From assembly GCA_964036295.1 (NCBI GenBank), contig OZ038463.1, positions 12,515,274 to 12,579,273 on the forward strand: a stretch of DNA of 64,000 nucleotides, in the 5' to 3' direction. The notes beneath the pieces are model-generated. The model was not told where the DNA came from. It saw nothing but the letters and a program-made list of their open reading frames with translations, and ran no database searches. This stretch comes from Plumapathes pennacea (taxonomy: Eukaryota; Cnidaria; Anthozoa; Antipatharia; Myriopathidae). The translations under genes were made by a program, and so were the position numbers. This document shows positions 41,533 to 56,500 of this stretch, one piece after another. The number at the start of each line of letters is the position of its first letter. The first letter of the stretch is position 1.

Positions 41533-44500
41533 TCATCTCTGAAATCCTTCAATAATGTAATGGAGATGACGGAGTCGCTCTAGCAGTTCCTTGCTATCCT
41601 CTGCTTGACCACTTTTTGCATGAGCTAAATTCTGCACGAGGAACAAAATAAACACGAGTAAGAATTCGAGAAGAGATTGTCCTGCAGCGGAGATTTTCTG
41701 TGGGGTGTACCGTTTCCGGTTACAGGGGTGCGATATTTTTATGTGGGGTGTCGCTGGTTACGGACCTGAATGTGACCGGTCAATCGTTGGGCTTCTTCGT
41801 TTAGGGACTGGTGTTGCATCTGGAGAAGCTCTGCATTATCTCGCAGTACACGAACTTCAACATTGCGCTCTGTTAAAAACAACAATAAGTAACACATAGA
41901 GTTATATCAAGCGACGACATAATGTAGTTTATTATATGACCTCAGTGGAATATGTGCTTTCTTGCACCGGACAAAAGTCAGGGCTCCAAAACTCCGCTAG
42001 TCCGACGCCCGGGTTCAGAATAATTTGACACCGGGCTAGCGAGAAACTTTCAATCGATGCCCAACAAGATAATAGACTTCCTAAGTTTCATCACTTGCTA
42101 AAAGTAACGTTTTCCTTAAAAATTCTCGACTTTCTATACAAAAATGTAAAAGAAAAAGAGAAAAAATGTAATACAGTTTCTGCAAGTTACGCCAAATTGT
42201 TGACAACTTGACAGACAGGGACAAGTTACGCGACACGCGTAAAAGACAAACAAACAAACAAAAATCAACACCACGAGAAGAGTGTTCTGTTCACGGCCAG
42301 AGTTCCATAAATCTTTGGCATGTAGCCCTTTTTATAGACTTTCGAGTAGTCGGCTCAAACAACTCTGACTGATTCTGGACCGATCGATTAATTGTGCTTT
42401 CTGACCTGTAGCGTGTGCGAGATACGCTTGCATGACACTCTCCACTCCAGGCCACCGGAAGCTCTCGTGAAACGGTGACAACTGTTCCGCCTCCACCTGC
42501 TGAACAAGTTCAGTGAGTACCTCATGTATCACCCCACTCCAAAAAAAAATGATACTACAATATGAAATAGCACGCACACGCGTACAAACACTACACACGC
42601 ACAAATCCACGCGAATTCGTCCAAACACGTACAAATCCACACGCATTCCTCACACACGCACAAATCCACGCGAATTCGTCCAAACACGTACAAATCCACA
42701 CGCATTCCTCACACTCGCGCGTCTCGTGCTCGAGATGGGCATAACTCAAATACAAAATCTTACGTGTTCTCTAGACGTCTGCTCGTCGTCCGATCTGAGG
42801 CCACCTGGCCTTTTCTGAGAAGTGAACTGCCGATTAAACTCCGACCCCATCGCCTGAGGTCTCTGACTCAAATAGTCTCTAGATAAGTGTTCGCCCATCG
42901 TGATCCCCGTGCTTCTCAGGGGCTCGGGTCTCACGGGCTGTGACACGGAGCGTGGCTCGTGCTGGGTGGGCGGCGCGTGTGGCGCGAGGTCCTGCGAGAT
43001 TGACAGCAATCCCGTGTGACGTAAGTACGGCGGTCTGAACGTGGACGCACTCAAGTTAGTGAAAGGATCCTCCATGTTGGTCAGCGACTGCAGCGTCAGG
43101 CGAGGAGGGACATGGGACGAGTGACGTTCTGATGACGTCACCGGTGGGCTGTTGCGGTATTGGTCAGTGTTGTTACCACGGTAACTAGCGCGATGTTCGA
43201 ACGAAAAGGGAGAACTTGGTTTATCCGTGTTCTCCGTTTTGACGTGAACCGACAGTTCTTTGCCCATATCCATGCGGGGTCCTTTAAACTTTCTCTGTTC
43301 CTGCAGGATCCCTTGCTCTTGCAGTAGCTGTTGTTTTTGTCGGGTCATTGGTCCAGTGACATTCTCCGGATTAGAACCTTGACTATTGTCAGAATCTCTG
43401 TCAGCCTGAAAATTAGAGATATTATCATAAGTAAACAGACCATAATAGTAAGCGTAGTCGACCTATCATGTACCAGGCTCTCAGATACTGGAGAAAGGCG
43501 CGAAGAACTGGGGCGGCGGCGAGGGAGGGCTAGGGCGAGTCCTTCGCGCCGTTTCTTCGCGCTTTTCTTCACAGTACCTGAGAGCCGAAACAGGCTAAGC
43601 TCACCTGATAGTAAGAGCCTGTCTCAGAAAAAAATGACGAGCTTATGTTGGGACGTTGACACGAAGCAACGTTCATTGCAACTTGACAAGGTGCACAAGA
43701 AATTGCACGTAACATCCCCTCTTCCAACTACTTGCATTACAACAAAATAACATGAGACAAGTTACAGAGAAACTAGAATAAAGAAAGTTGCGAGCGTCTT
43801 GACACGCCACTTGCAACTTGTTGTAAGTTGCAGGGAAAACCGCCTCGCGTAACAGGGCGGAGGAGCCTTGGGTTACAGACGGAGCGAGTACCCGATGTTC
43901 AATATGACTCACCTCTTCTCCATCTCTTCGTGCTCGCTTCGGAGGTCGGCCTCGTGCTTTCCTCGTCTTCCTCTCGCTCCGTTTCACTTCATAACATTTC
44001 TCCAGCTCTGTAAATTTAAGGACAAAATGCGATCACGACATAGTCTTCATGACGTCACACTCGGAGAATCTTCCTCACCCACAATGCTTTGTGCGCTTGT
44101 AGTTTTGGTGTTCATCCGGGAACGTGTGATTTGACAGCACTTTTAACGGGCAAAATTGAACAAAGAAAAAGCTAAATTATGTTTGTGAAAATAGTTTGCA
44201 CAGTACATACCCTGTCTCTGACTTGGAGGAACGAGGCCCAACATTGCCATGAACTCCAGTTTCTGTTTAAAAAAAAAAAAACAAAGCAAAGCAACAGGTC
44301 AGCGTCTCTGAGTGAAGACACAAGTAACTTTATAATTATGTATCACTGATTTTTGTTCTTTTTCAACTGCTGCTGCTGTACGTACAGTACGTTGCTGCTA
44401 GTACCATTTGTGTTATGTCAAATGCAAAGAGCATCAAAAAATAAATAAAAATATGTAGAACACGCAAAATTTCAGGTCGGTAGCATTAATACATTAAAGT

Positions 44501-47500
44501 TGACGGCATTTAAAAAACTAAGATTTGTATGGGACAAGTTTTTCCTTCCTTCGTCCCATTTCAGTCACGTGGTGAATTTTACGTCATGTGACCTCTAGCT
44601 GCAAATGTTTGAATGATCTCACCTCAGCACGTGATTGGGCCGTATCGCTGTCAGATTTAGAGCTATCGTTGTCTGTCCTCGCGTCCAGAGGACTCTCGTT
44701 TTCTTTATTTTCCACACCTTCCACGTCGTTCTCGATCTCACGGTTGTCATCATACTTCCGCTTCATGCCAGGTTCCCCACGACTTAATTCTGCCAAAGAA
44801 AAATATACATCAAGCCATACGGATAAAGAGAATGGGAAAAGAGGCTGGATGGACAGACAGACAGACAGATAATGTGACAGACAGACAGTAAGTGGGACAG
44901 AACGACAGACACACAGAAAGACGCAATCTCGTTCCCCGGGGAGGCGAAAGAGCCTGGGACCGAGGTTGAGAAAGACAAAAGACAGGAGTTAATGGGTGAG
45001 GAAGTGCACATGCCTTTATCCTACAACCACAAATATCAGAAATATTTGCATATTAGAAATATCACGAAATATCAGTTTGTTTCCAAGGCATGAAACAGAA
45101 CTCTCCAGTTTGTCAGGAGAGACTGTGATTAACTTGGGATTTGCTGTCACCTCACTTTAATTAGTTGTCAATCACAGCCAGTTACCCAGCTAGGACACCT
45201 GCCCAGTGAGGTTTTCAAATCCCGCACTCTTGCCCCTGAGACTATCAACTACAAAACGGACTTCCGTACATGACAGTGAATACCGCATGTCCACCAGGGA
45301 AGAGGGAAAGAGTCCAAACACCTCCATAGGTAGCACACACAAATTACAGGAATCTACCAAATTATCGGTGTCGATTCTTGCAGAAAACGAGAGTGGCTTG
45401 TGAAAATCATTCAATCAACCCCCCCCCCCCCCTTTTTTTTCAAGGCTTACATCAATCGAATTAAAGACCTAGTAGTTTCTGATTCTTCTTTAATATAAAC
45501 AAAGTTTGAGCTGTTAAAAGGAACGTACCCACAGGTCGTTATCGTGAAGTGAAGAGGAGGGGGGAGGGGAGGGGAAGGAGAGAGGCACACAAGGGATTCT
45601 ACGGCGTCTTTCCTAATAACTAGTGCACTACTGTTCTTGACCAAGATCAAGTTCATATGTCCCCAAGTTCTCACGTGTGCACGTATATAGAGGATATTAC
45701 ACGGCGGCGTGAAGATATGAATTTTATTTTCGAGTGGTAAAAACAATATTTTACGAACGAGCGCTTCGCGAGTGAGTAGAATGTTGTTTTTTACCACGAG
45801 AAAATAAAATCCATATCTTCAAGCCGCCGTGTAATTTTCTTTCTATTATATTAGACACGAGTGTTTTACGAGAAATTGCACAACAACCGTGCAAAAGCAG
45901 GAAATGATGCCAACGATATCCTCACTAGTGAGGATATGGAAAATACGCCACCCGGGTCCCGGATGTAGTTTCGTATGGATTTTACGCACGGTATATTTTC
46001 CGGTAAAACACTCGTGTCTATATAATAAAAAACCGTACAGAAATCGCCCAAAGAACAAGCGAAATTGGCGGAGAAACCCTACGTCTCGCATCGCGCGCTT
46101 CGATTTGGATTAAGCGCACGATTAGAGACTCCTGTTTTGTCACGCTAGGAAACAACCCCAACATGTCACGCTAGGAAACAACCCCAACAAGCCCGCCTTG
46201 CGTACCTTGCTTCTTGTCAACTGTGACGAGACCCAGACCTTCAAGGAACCTGAGCTTGGATGGACTGTGTCTGATTTTGAGTACAGGTCTCCTGGTGCTG
46301 CTCTCCTCTTCAATTCTCTCCACTTTGATTCTCCTCGCTACCTCTGATGAGTCTTCCCGGTGAGCCTGTGATCTCGGAACATCTAAACATAAGCGAAGGA
46401 AGGAAGGAGCAAGTGTCAGTCCTACCATCGCACCTATGAACCCTTTCACTCCTGAGCTCATAATACAAATTCTCCCAACCAATCAAGAAGAAAATGTATG
46501 AGTGATGTAGTGAGAATCGATAGGACAATCAGCTTTTATCTGAGCAAACTATCACGTGGCAACTTCTCTATACCACATCATATATACTGGCGAAAGACTG
46601 AAGGAGAAAATTTGAATGACCATTCAAAAGAAAGTTGTTGACAAATACATTCCCTTTTCTCTCTGAAAAAAAAAAAAAAAAAAAAAAAAAACCGATACAG
46701 GAAAAGCATGATAAAGCGATCGCAAAATAGGTAAATAGCACTTCTAAATAAAACAAAACTGATTTTCTTAAACAAGTCAGCCCTTTATTTTTGATTTTTG
46801 AGGGCTGACGGATCAACGATTTCGGTGCGCAAGGAAACAGACCACCACAGTTACAGATGGAAGAAGATGCAGTTTCAAGCTAACCTGTCGGGTAGTCGCC
46901 ATTAAGAAGCAAATCCCTTTCTCTCCTCTGCCATGCACCAGCCCCGCCATAGGGCCGGTCTGCCATGGAAGTAGCAGGATGAAAGCCATCTGGAAAGAAC
47001 GGGTACGGGTCCTGATACCCCACGGGAAACCGCCCCACGGGAAGCTGCATGCCGTGCGAGGGTTTCAAGACGTGCCGACCTTCCGCGTTACGCAGGACGT
47101 GCGGTTCCACGCCCCTGGGGTAATGATCACCGAACGGCTTGGCTGGACCGCCGTCTTGAGGGTGCGCCGTGTAAAACGGTGGAAGAGCATACGTGCCGCG
47201 GTAGAAGTCTCTGTGATCCTGTCTCTCCAGGGGAGAGTCGGTTTTATGGGCGTCCAAGTTAAACGGGCTCTGACGGAAAACAAGGGTGGGCCGGCAAATC
47301 AACACCAAATTTTCCATCCTGGAGCTATTCCTCGTAATTTAGGGGGAAGTACCATTCAGAATTTCGAGTGCGGTTCTCAAATCCTTGACCCTGTTTCAGA
47401 CCAACATATATGATTTCCCGCGCCCTTTTCCAGATCTGTTCCCAAAATTCGTAGCCTTATTTGTCGTCCCATAAATCCTAAGATGTGGGGGATTTTGTAC

Positions 47501-50500
47501 ATTTTCGTTTATTTGTTTAGTCTTATTTATCATTCTTTTTTTTTGGGGGGGGGGGGGGGGGGGGGGGAGGGGGGAGGGGGGTGCAACCCGAAAATTAAAG
47601 ATTGAAGAAGAAATCTGAAAGCTGATAAGCCTGGAAAATACAAGGGTTAAGTGGCCATCCAACCTTCAGCCTTACAAACAAATAACTGTTCACAAAATTA
47701 AATCATTTGATCGGCTCAAACACTGCAACACTCAACAGATGCACCACACTCTCTCACCTTGCGAGTTCTCTCCCTGTGCTCCAACTCCTGGCGATGCATG
47801 TGGTGTGAGTAGCGGCTCCTGTCGCGAGGGTCCCGCCCCGCTTCTTTCTCGTGCGCCGCCAGCTGCTGCTGTTGATGATGCCAGTCTTCCTCCCGCGCCT
47901 TCATCTGGTCTTTCTGGTCCCTCAAAGCATGCTGATGGAAATAGAGCTCTTGCTGAAGGAACAGAGACGAGCAATACAGTAAGTCAACAAGTCAAGACAA
48001 GAATAAACAAAACAATATGTAAAAATTCAAGTAAATCAAGGCAAGAATTAAACAACACAAGCAAGTCAAAGGCATACATACTGAATGCTGAACGCTGAAT
48101 ACTGAAGGCGTATATTATACTGTACAATAATAAAATTACAAGCAAACCAACACAAGGGTTGAAGACACAAAATTGTAGACCTCACGTTTGTCATATCACT
48201 TTTGACCGGGTTTGTACAGCTCAACCTATCTGTCCTTTAACATTTCGATAAAATACAAAATCACTGGCTACAGCACCTCTGCTGCAATTCAAATGCCGTG
48301 GTTATTGTTAAACCCTCATTAGCTCTTTTAAAATTAACACACTACACTGTTTTCTGTCTGAGGATTATTTTCAGTAAAGCAACGCAAACAGAAGCAACAT
48401 AATGAACCCTTTTACTCCCAAGCTCAAAATACAGATTCTCCCAACCTTTCAGGAAGAAAATGTATAAGTGATGTAGTGAGAATTGATAGTTTAATCAACT
48501 TTCACGTGAACAAGGTATTAAAAGCCAAGTTCTCCTTACTGTATGATATATCTCTGGTGAGAAACCGAAGGAGAAAATTGAAGTTGATCACTCTTGGGAG
48601 TGAAAGGGATAACACAAATTGACAAACATATTAATGTCCCCATACCTGTCTGCCCTGTTCCCTGAAATACTCTGCTTGCCTTTTGTCAAGAGGGTGCACA
48701 GAATAGGGAGAGTCACGTGGGTGACGGACCAGATATGGGTGCAACAGTGGAGCCTCGTGGGGAGGAGGAGGAAGGAACATTCTGTTGTACTCATCGGGCC
48801 TTCCTGGCTTGGGTGCGGGAAGAGGGTCACTTCCTGGAGGAGGCCCATGGGAAGGGTGACTCCGTGGGACCTCTGTTGGGCTTGTTCTTGAAGGACCAGT
48901 GCTGTGGCCGTGAACAGGGCAAGAGGTCTTTGAGTCATAGTAGTAAACTTGTCGGATCATTGGCATTGAGTCAGACTTCTCTCCTCTACCAGCTTTCTCA
49001 TTCCCGGGCTCCTTTCCACCAGCATCTGGGGACTTGCTGTCTGACCTTGGTGCACCTTTTGGTCCCTCCTAAACATTCAACACATTTAAGTGATCAGAGA
49101 CAAACTTCTCCTTTCATTACATAGTCAGCTATACATCATTGAGTGTGGAGAATATTGGCAAGTGATCTCAAGCTAGTCTCAAACTGGTCAGATAATCAAT
49201 TCTCTTTGCACGACTCATACACTCTGATAAGGGCAGGTTGGGAGAATTGTGACAGAAATACAATGATCTCACACTTGACCTGCTCCTCTTCACAATGAAG
49301 TGACAGAGTACTGTGTCATTGAATCATTGAGGTCATGGATTTGAACAGTACACCCTGATTTTGCTTCCTAGGGCTCTCTTTGTTTTCCAAGGCTATCTTT
49401 TTAACCATAAGTGTTGCTTTATGTCTGTGGTGCAGACAGAAAGCGGTGGCTCAGCGTTTGCTTGCCTGTTCTAACATTACAGTATGTGCATCACCTGTTT
49501 TCTGTTCTCAGTCTCTGGGGCATCCTCTGTTCGTTGCCTGGGAGACTCATTCCGTGGGTTGTAGTGTTCTACAGTGCTTGAGGGACCGTGTCGCTCCACA
49601 CCGGTGGAGTGACCATGCCGCTCAATGCCACTCAGGGGAATGTGCCGGTCTGGCTCAATGCCATGGGGAACTTGACGATCAAACGGCTCAGGATATCCCT
49701 CTCCAAAGTGCACCTGGCGGTCATGCTGCTGCCGCAGGTGTTCTGCTGCTCTTTGCTGCCGCCATGTCGGAAAGGCAAGATCATTAGGATCAAGAACCTG
49801 ACAAGACAGAGCACAGACAGGGCGCTAAGACGCATTAGAGGCCGTAAAAGATGGTTCTCATTAGCGGACTAGAGACTGTAAAAGATGGTTCTCATTAGCT
49901 GACCAGAGACTGTAAAAGATGGTTCTCATTAGCTGACTAGAGACTGTAAAAGATGGTTCTCATTAGCCGACCAGAGACTGTAAAAGATGGTTCTCATTAC
50001 CTGACCAGAGACTAAAAGATGGTTCTCATTAGCTGACTAGAGACTGTAAAAGATTGTTCTCATTAGCTCACTAGGAGAACCATGTATAAGCCACTGAATT
50101 TTTTGAGTCTTTGGTTGAAAATGGCCAATATGCAGACCTTGCTTGTGAGATGAAGATACAAGCAAGTAAAAAAAATTAACTACACAATATGTATACCTCA
50201 ATGCTGAAGGTGTATATAATGTACATGTAAAGTTACAAACAGTGCTTCAATGTAAGCAGCATATCACACAGAGCAGCAATATTAACAATGGGCAGAACAC
50301 AATTATTGGAGCAAAAAAATGAAGACATGTTTGGCGGCTTGCCCAATGGCAAGCTGTACCCATGACTCACTAGCCAAAATCTACCACCCAAAGGCAAAGT
50401 ATGGTAACTGCAGGCTAGTGGATAGGGTTTTGTTGTACCCTGGCAAGGGTACATCCCTTCAGGAATAACTGAACTAATGAGCACTTATACAGCCATGCCA

Positions 50501-53500
50501 TTGCCAGATTCCAGCAAAAAATTCTGGTGACATAACATTCACAAGACGAAGGGACAGAATATTATTGGTACAAACATATTTGATGAGGGCAGTGAGTTTT
50601 GTTTTGTAGCAAAGACAGTTAGTTTTCTTTACATGTGTCTTCATGAGGAGTCTCTTGAGGAGTCTCAATGCTGTTTTTCTTTGTGACTGGTGTTACATTA
50701 GCCTGCGAAAACAGACAGATTTTCTACCTGCTGCTTTTGAGGCTAAAAATACTGTCTACAAAACTGAGCTGACCAACGATTATCCATGACATCACAGGCT
50801 CTCTCAACAGCAACCAACAAAAAATCACAAAAGAATGGTCTAACATTTGTCTTTCTTCTTAGTTTTTGAGAGTTAAACTCTGGTTGGACAAATCCTGTGA
50901 GGTGACGGAAACTGTTTGAAGGCTCAGTTTTGCAAATGTTATTTTTCTGCCTTGTTGAGCACCAGGCATAAAATATTCAGTCTGTTTTCACTGGCTGGTG
51001 TTACATGTACATTTACTAAACTAATACTTACATGTGGGGGCCTGTATGGGGTGGGGTAAAATGGATGAACCACTGCCGAGTGTTCGAGGCCATCTCTCTT
51101 GGATGCCAGAAGTGGAGGAGGCCCAGGAACTCCTCTGGGTAAAAATACAGGTACCTCTGGTTTTCCACCATGGTGCATGTAGTAGGCCATATGTGGAGGA
51201 GGGTGATTGGGTGGGTAACGCTCTGAAAGCATGGCTACTTCATGAGGAGCACCTAGAAAACAAGCACACATGCTTATCATAAAAATCATAATTGCCATAT
51301 TGCATCTCCACTGCTGACAGTTGGACAGAACTCTTCTCTTTCAGTAATACCACTGACTGCATGTTGCTGAACCTTCAGGTTCCTGTATTACAGTATATTA
51401 CACTGCAACTAAAATATTATAAATATGTTAATCAGTTGTGTCACATTCAACACGGATCTGATGGACAACAGCATTTTCATGTTGTTCTTACAACTGCACT
51501 GAGAAAAACTACCATATTTTGTCAAATACCTCACATTGACAGGTTGCAGGGCAGGTCTAGCAGATGCAACACATGAACAACACACTATATGGTACAGAAG
51601 TTAGCAAACTCTAACAAATAGATCAGTATAGAAACTGATACTTTTGGCCTTACACTCAAATCCTATACATTAGCATCCTTAAATTCACACTTCTCACACA
51701 TTTACAATAACCAAGTTTCTACATTATTTCCATAATCTCGATTGGAATTTGAAAAACCATTATCTCTTTCAACATGCCCTTGACCTCATTCAGCTGACAA
51801 TAAAATGAAATACTGTACTACCCAAGCAAACATGGCGGCAGTTTCAATCACCACACACAATGTTGGCTTTCTTTGGAAACAATAAATATTAAGCTGCTCT
51901 GCTCTATCAATCAGAAAAATTATTAGACCACATACACAGTCTTTCCAAGCTCAACAAAAAAAATATATCAATGTGAGATTGATGTGGATATCCTGAACAG
52001 TATAGAGGAATGCGTTAGGATAATGTTTTGATTTATAACCATTCCCCGCAGCAACCTCAAAGGGAGCACACACAACAACAAAATACACATTGATATAAGA
52101 ATTTTTGTTTGCTTCATCTCCTAGTTGCACCAGACTGGTCACATGTGTTGATTATTTCGCGTGGTTGGCCTCCCAGTCACAAGCAAAAAATATCTGACTC
52201 AATGGAAAGCGAGGGAGAAGAAATATTGTATGCTGTGGGAGAGCACACACATGCAAGATTGAATAAAATTCAGAGATGTATACTTTACCATCAATGAGAA
52301 ATGAATAACATGTTATTAGTGTCACCTTTCGCAAACACAGAAAAATAAATGCTACAGGCAAAATGGTTCCATTATCAAGCACATATTAAAAATACTGCAC
52401 TGGTTGTACATGTAATGGTCCTGAAAAATTACTGTCTCACTCAGTCTTGCCATGTGGTCTTCTTAACTTATTTACACTCAGCTGCTATTGCAATGACAAA
52501 CATAAATTTAATGATGCCTAGCTGTCTGCAGAAAATGCAGATTTTTCCCAAAATTACTGAAAATAGTACATGATTCATCACAGTGCCCAACAATGAAGCA
52601 GGAAAAACATAATTTCAAGAACAGGTTCCTGGCTCTCAGGTTAAAATTAATGGTTGCAAATATTGTGTTCATCTAAAGAAAAGAAACATTGCTCAGGAAA
52701 AAATTTATGTGGTTCAGATTATGTTCATGTGGCACTGCTAGCCAACCAAGGATTTAGGAAAAGCACAGAGCAACCTCCATGTGTGTCATAAAGTCACAAT
52801 ATTTTGAATATCTAACTGGTCAGCAGATACAAACAATTATCAAGATAATATATCTGTATGGCTCTCAAAATCTCACAAAGAACAGCTGGAGGCTCAACAC
52901 ATAAAAATCTTCATGAAAAAGTGGAACAGATGAATAAATTTCTGAACTAGAACACAGTTGAAATGGCACACAACACGAGACTTAATTCAACAGATTTGAA
53001 GGCTTTGAGAGTTTTAAATTTCTAGCAATAGAAACTTCACAATAATTATAAACAGGTTCCCAATTAAGATCTTTGCCTTAACCAAATGGACTATATCTTG
53101 TTGATCCTCAAAAGGAATAATAATTCTAAGCAAGCATTTTGTCAGAGCAAAAATGGTGTTGATATCTAACCTGAGTCAACTCCAATTTGGCCAAGGGGAA
53201 TCCACAATAGCACAGTGACCTGATCAATTATTAATTGCCTGAGAAGGCTGTAAGGAATGAATTAGCAAGTAAAAAATTTCAAAGCTACAATTTTCATTTT
53301 CTCAGGAGTCGCTAGGAAACCGGAAAACCCACAAAAGGAATGCTAATTTCGAGTCCATCGCCTGTGAACCGTTTTCCTCTGGAAAACAATTTAGTTTTCT
53401 CTCTCTGATATGAGAGTGAACGCTTTAAAGCAGTGCCTCAAACCACTTTTCCTTTTGTACAAATTATTCATTAGCCCTGCTTTCAAAAAGACTACTGTCA

Positions 53501-56500
53501 AACAAAGGGCTCCTGGCCTTTGCTTTTGTGAATACTGATTCCATGTATTCTAACTGTACCTTTTAGGTGGCCTCTCCTTATCCAGAGTATTGACTAAATT
53601 CATTTGGCAAGGTGTGCTACCAAATACATACGATACAATGACTGCTGAGTAAGATCTAAAGCAAAAACTACATGTACAGTCAGACCTGAGGGCAGGTGGC
53701 AGAATTCCAAATTTGTGTAAACAAGCTGGGTGAAAACTGCATGGTCAATTATTCACATGGAGTGTCCCTTATGTTAAAAATGCCACGGATATCTAGCACG
53801 AAGAGAGCTTAGAATAGACTATGACAATGATATTGTGCTCTAAAATAATAATAGAAATTATCACAAAAGAAAAGGGAATGATAAATCCCAGTAATTCACC
53901 CTTTATTTGAACTACAGCTGCTGAAATATTATTGAACCCTTAGCGTTTAAAGCCATGCAAACCTTCTACACGATGTACACAATATTTACACAATAACCGT
54001 TCAGTGGAACAGCTGCTGAGACATCAAACAAATCATCACTTACCAGAATGAGGTTTAGTGGAATATACTCCAGGCATGACTTGATGACCTACTCGATGAA
54101 GGCCCATTTCAGCTCCAAGAGGGCCCCTGCTAGAGTCGTGTGCTGAATCCCCTGAGAGAAGAAGTACAGAGCCAGTAAAAATTAAATAAGCTACATGAGT
54201 GAGAGATGGGGAGTATTGGATAATACTGCAGTATCATGCACCATAGAAAATAAATAAACAATAAACTACTTTTGGTGAGGAAATGTGCATGGATAATAAT
54301 TGTCCGAGGATATTATCTGTTCTGAGAAGCGAACAGTTGCCCCAGAGCAAACCTTGAGAACTGTGAGTTTCATGGAACACATAATCCATGCATATTTCTG
54401 CAGCCAAAACTAGTTTATTGTCTTTATCATCCTTCAAATTTTTCTCTCGCAGCGCAAATAGCGCAGGGGCTGTGAAGTTTTTTGGTACTTTCTGAAACTG
54501 CTTTTTTGACCAGTGAATAACATATGTCCTCCTGGCCAGTCATCTTGTAATGTTTTTGTGATTAAATATATAAAACTGTGTTAAGATATTGTCAAGGAAC
54601 AGCGATAAATTGCTAGTCCACTCGTGAGCAGATGTTATTCAATCATATGTCACGCTTCCACCAATCATGCATGAGAGGAAAAATTTGATGGGTCACAAAT
54701 TAAAATAGCCTCTTCATGTAGGTAGGGTAAGAGCTCGACAGCTGGAATCTATACAGTAAGGGGCCCTGTGCATCCTAAGTCTAAACTACAGACACTATGA
54801 AAATATTTTAAAAGTTACACTTACTTACTGTACATGTAGAAAGTTTAGAATTTATTGTTTCTGTTCACCAAGCTCTAATAATTGGGAATTATGAATTCAC
54901 TAAATTCATTCTAACAAGGCTTTGCAAGGTCCTGTATGACTGTATACTGTACACATACATTCTTTCAGACAGAATTATAAACATCAAGAAGAACACATAC
55001 AGTACAGTAACATACCTGGAGTTTGATTTCTGTGTTCTGGCTCAAATTTTGTGTTAGGAGCACCAGACGGGGAACGAACTCTCCCAGCAACTTGATGTTG
55101 TAATTCCCTCTTGTCTTTTGACTTGGAATCAAGGAATGAAGATGAAGGAGGAGTAGAGCGTGCAGCAGGTGAGCTTCTAGATGGTGACATGCCTGAAGAG
55201 GAAATGACAAAATCAAACAAATATCTCCATAGAGCCAAGCAAAGTAAGCATGCTGCTGATCACAGATGCTGTAAGAAACACTTTCAACCAATCAGAAGCC
55301 AAAGTAATTCGCACTTGGTTTTACCAATCAGCAGTGCAAGGAATTGTCATTGCCACTTGCTTGTTTGCACGAGAATATTGCAACCAGGTTTTGCTTTGGC
55401 TCCTTATTGTCTCTCACTCCAACTTCAGACATCAGAAATCACATTTCTGAACACCACCGACAGACTAAACACGACATCAACTGGGACTCTGCTGAATGCA
55501 TCAGCCACAGTACCAACTACTACCAACGACTTACACTGGAAAGCTGGTACACAAACTTAGAATGGAAACCACTCAACAGATGCCAACAACTACCGGCACC
55601 TTACAAACGACTGATAGATGACATCAAACGCAACCGAACGAACAATAGACTAATCAACAGGACAAAAGAACATCAACTGACCAATAACGAAACACAACCA
55701 AGCCGACTCGACCAACCATAGACCGACATAACGGACCAATCACTTCTACAACCAGAGACATATATACCGCCATCTGACGAATACTTTTCACTTGACTCTG
55801 AAGATGACTTCCGCTCAGGTAGTCGAAACGTCAGTCACCAACAACAGTCTTTCTGGAGACTACTCTAACCCGGACGATCACAACCAACCTACCACTCCAA
55901 CTTCTATCACACAGCATGGAGAAGTTAGTAATTTATAGATATATACTTAGAGGAAGAGTTGAGTGACTGAACATTCCTGGTCACCATCAATACTGTACAT
56001 CACTCATTACATTTCCTTTGGGAAAATTTGTAACATAAAAGATTAGGAGTGATCAAGCCTGAGTACCCTCAATTTATCAAATCCAATATTAATATTTTTA
56101 GCTACAGTAAGCCTCTATCTCTCTACAAGCAATGGAAGATCTATTCAGCTCAAAATGTACTGTATTAAGAAAACTGTATTTGAAAGAAATCTTCCGGTAT
56201 CCAGGTTGATTGACACCTTGACATAACATATGAGCCTAATCCAAAATTACCATCAATTGACCCTTGGATAATACTTGGGTTTTAATGGGCCTGGCATTCT
56301 ATTTTTCTACTCTTCTGCACTGGAAGCCAGAAAATCCCAGGCTTTTCATGAAATTTTCCATAAAGCTGGGAGAGAATCCCAAGTTTCGCCAGAACTTTAT
56401 ACATAAGTAGAAAAAGCATAGTCTAAAAGTCTAGAGTAACACCAGAATAAACCTGGGAAAAAAAAAAAAAAAAAAAAACAAAACAGGAATTTGTTGGTAC

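Noticed and set aside
46568..46816. Frames with poly-Phe near 46.7 kb
   Set aside because: Created by the poly-A tract in a GSE1-like intron.
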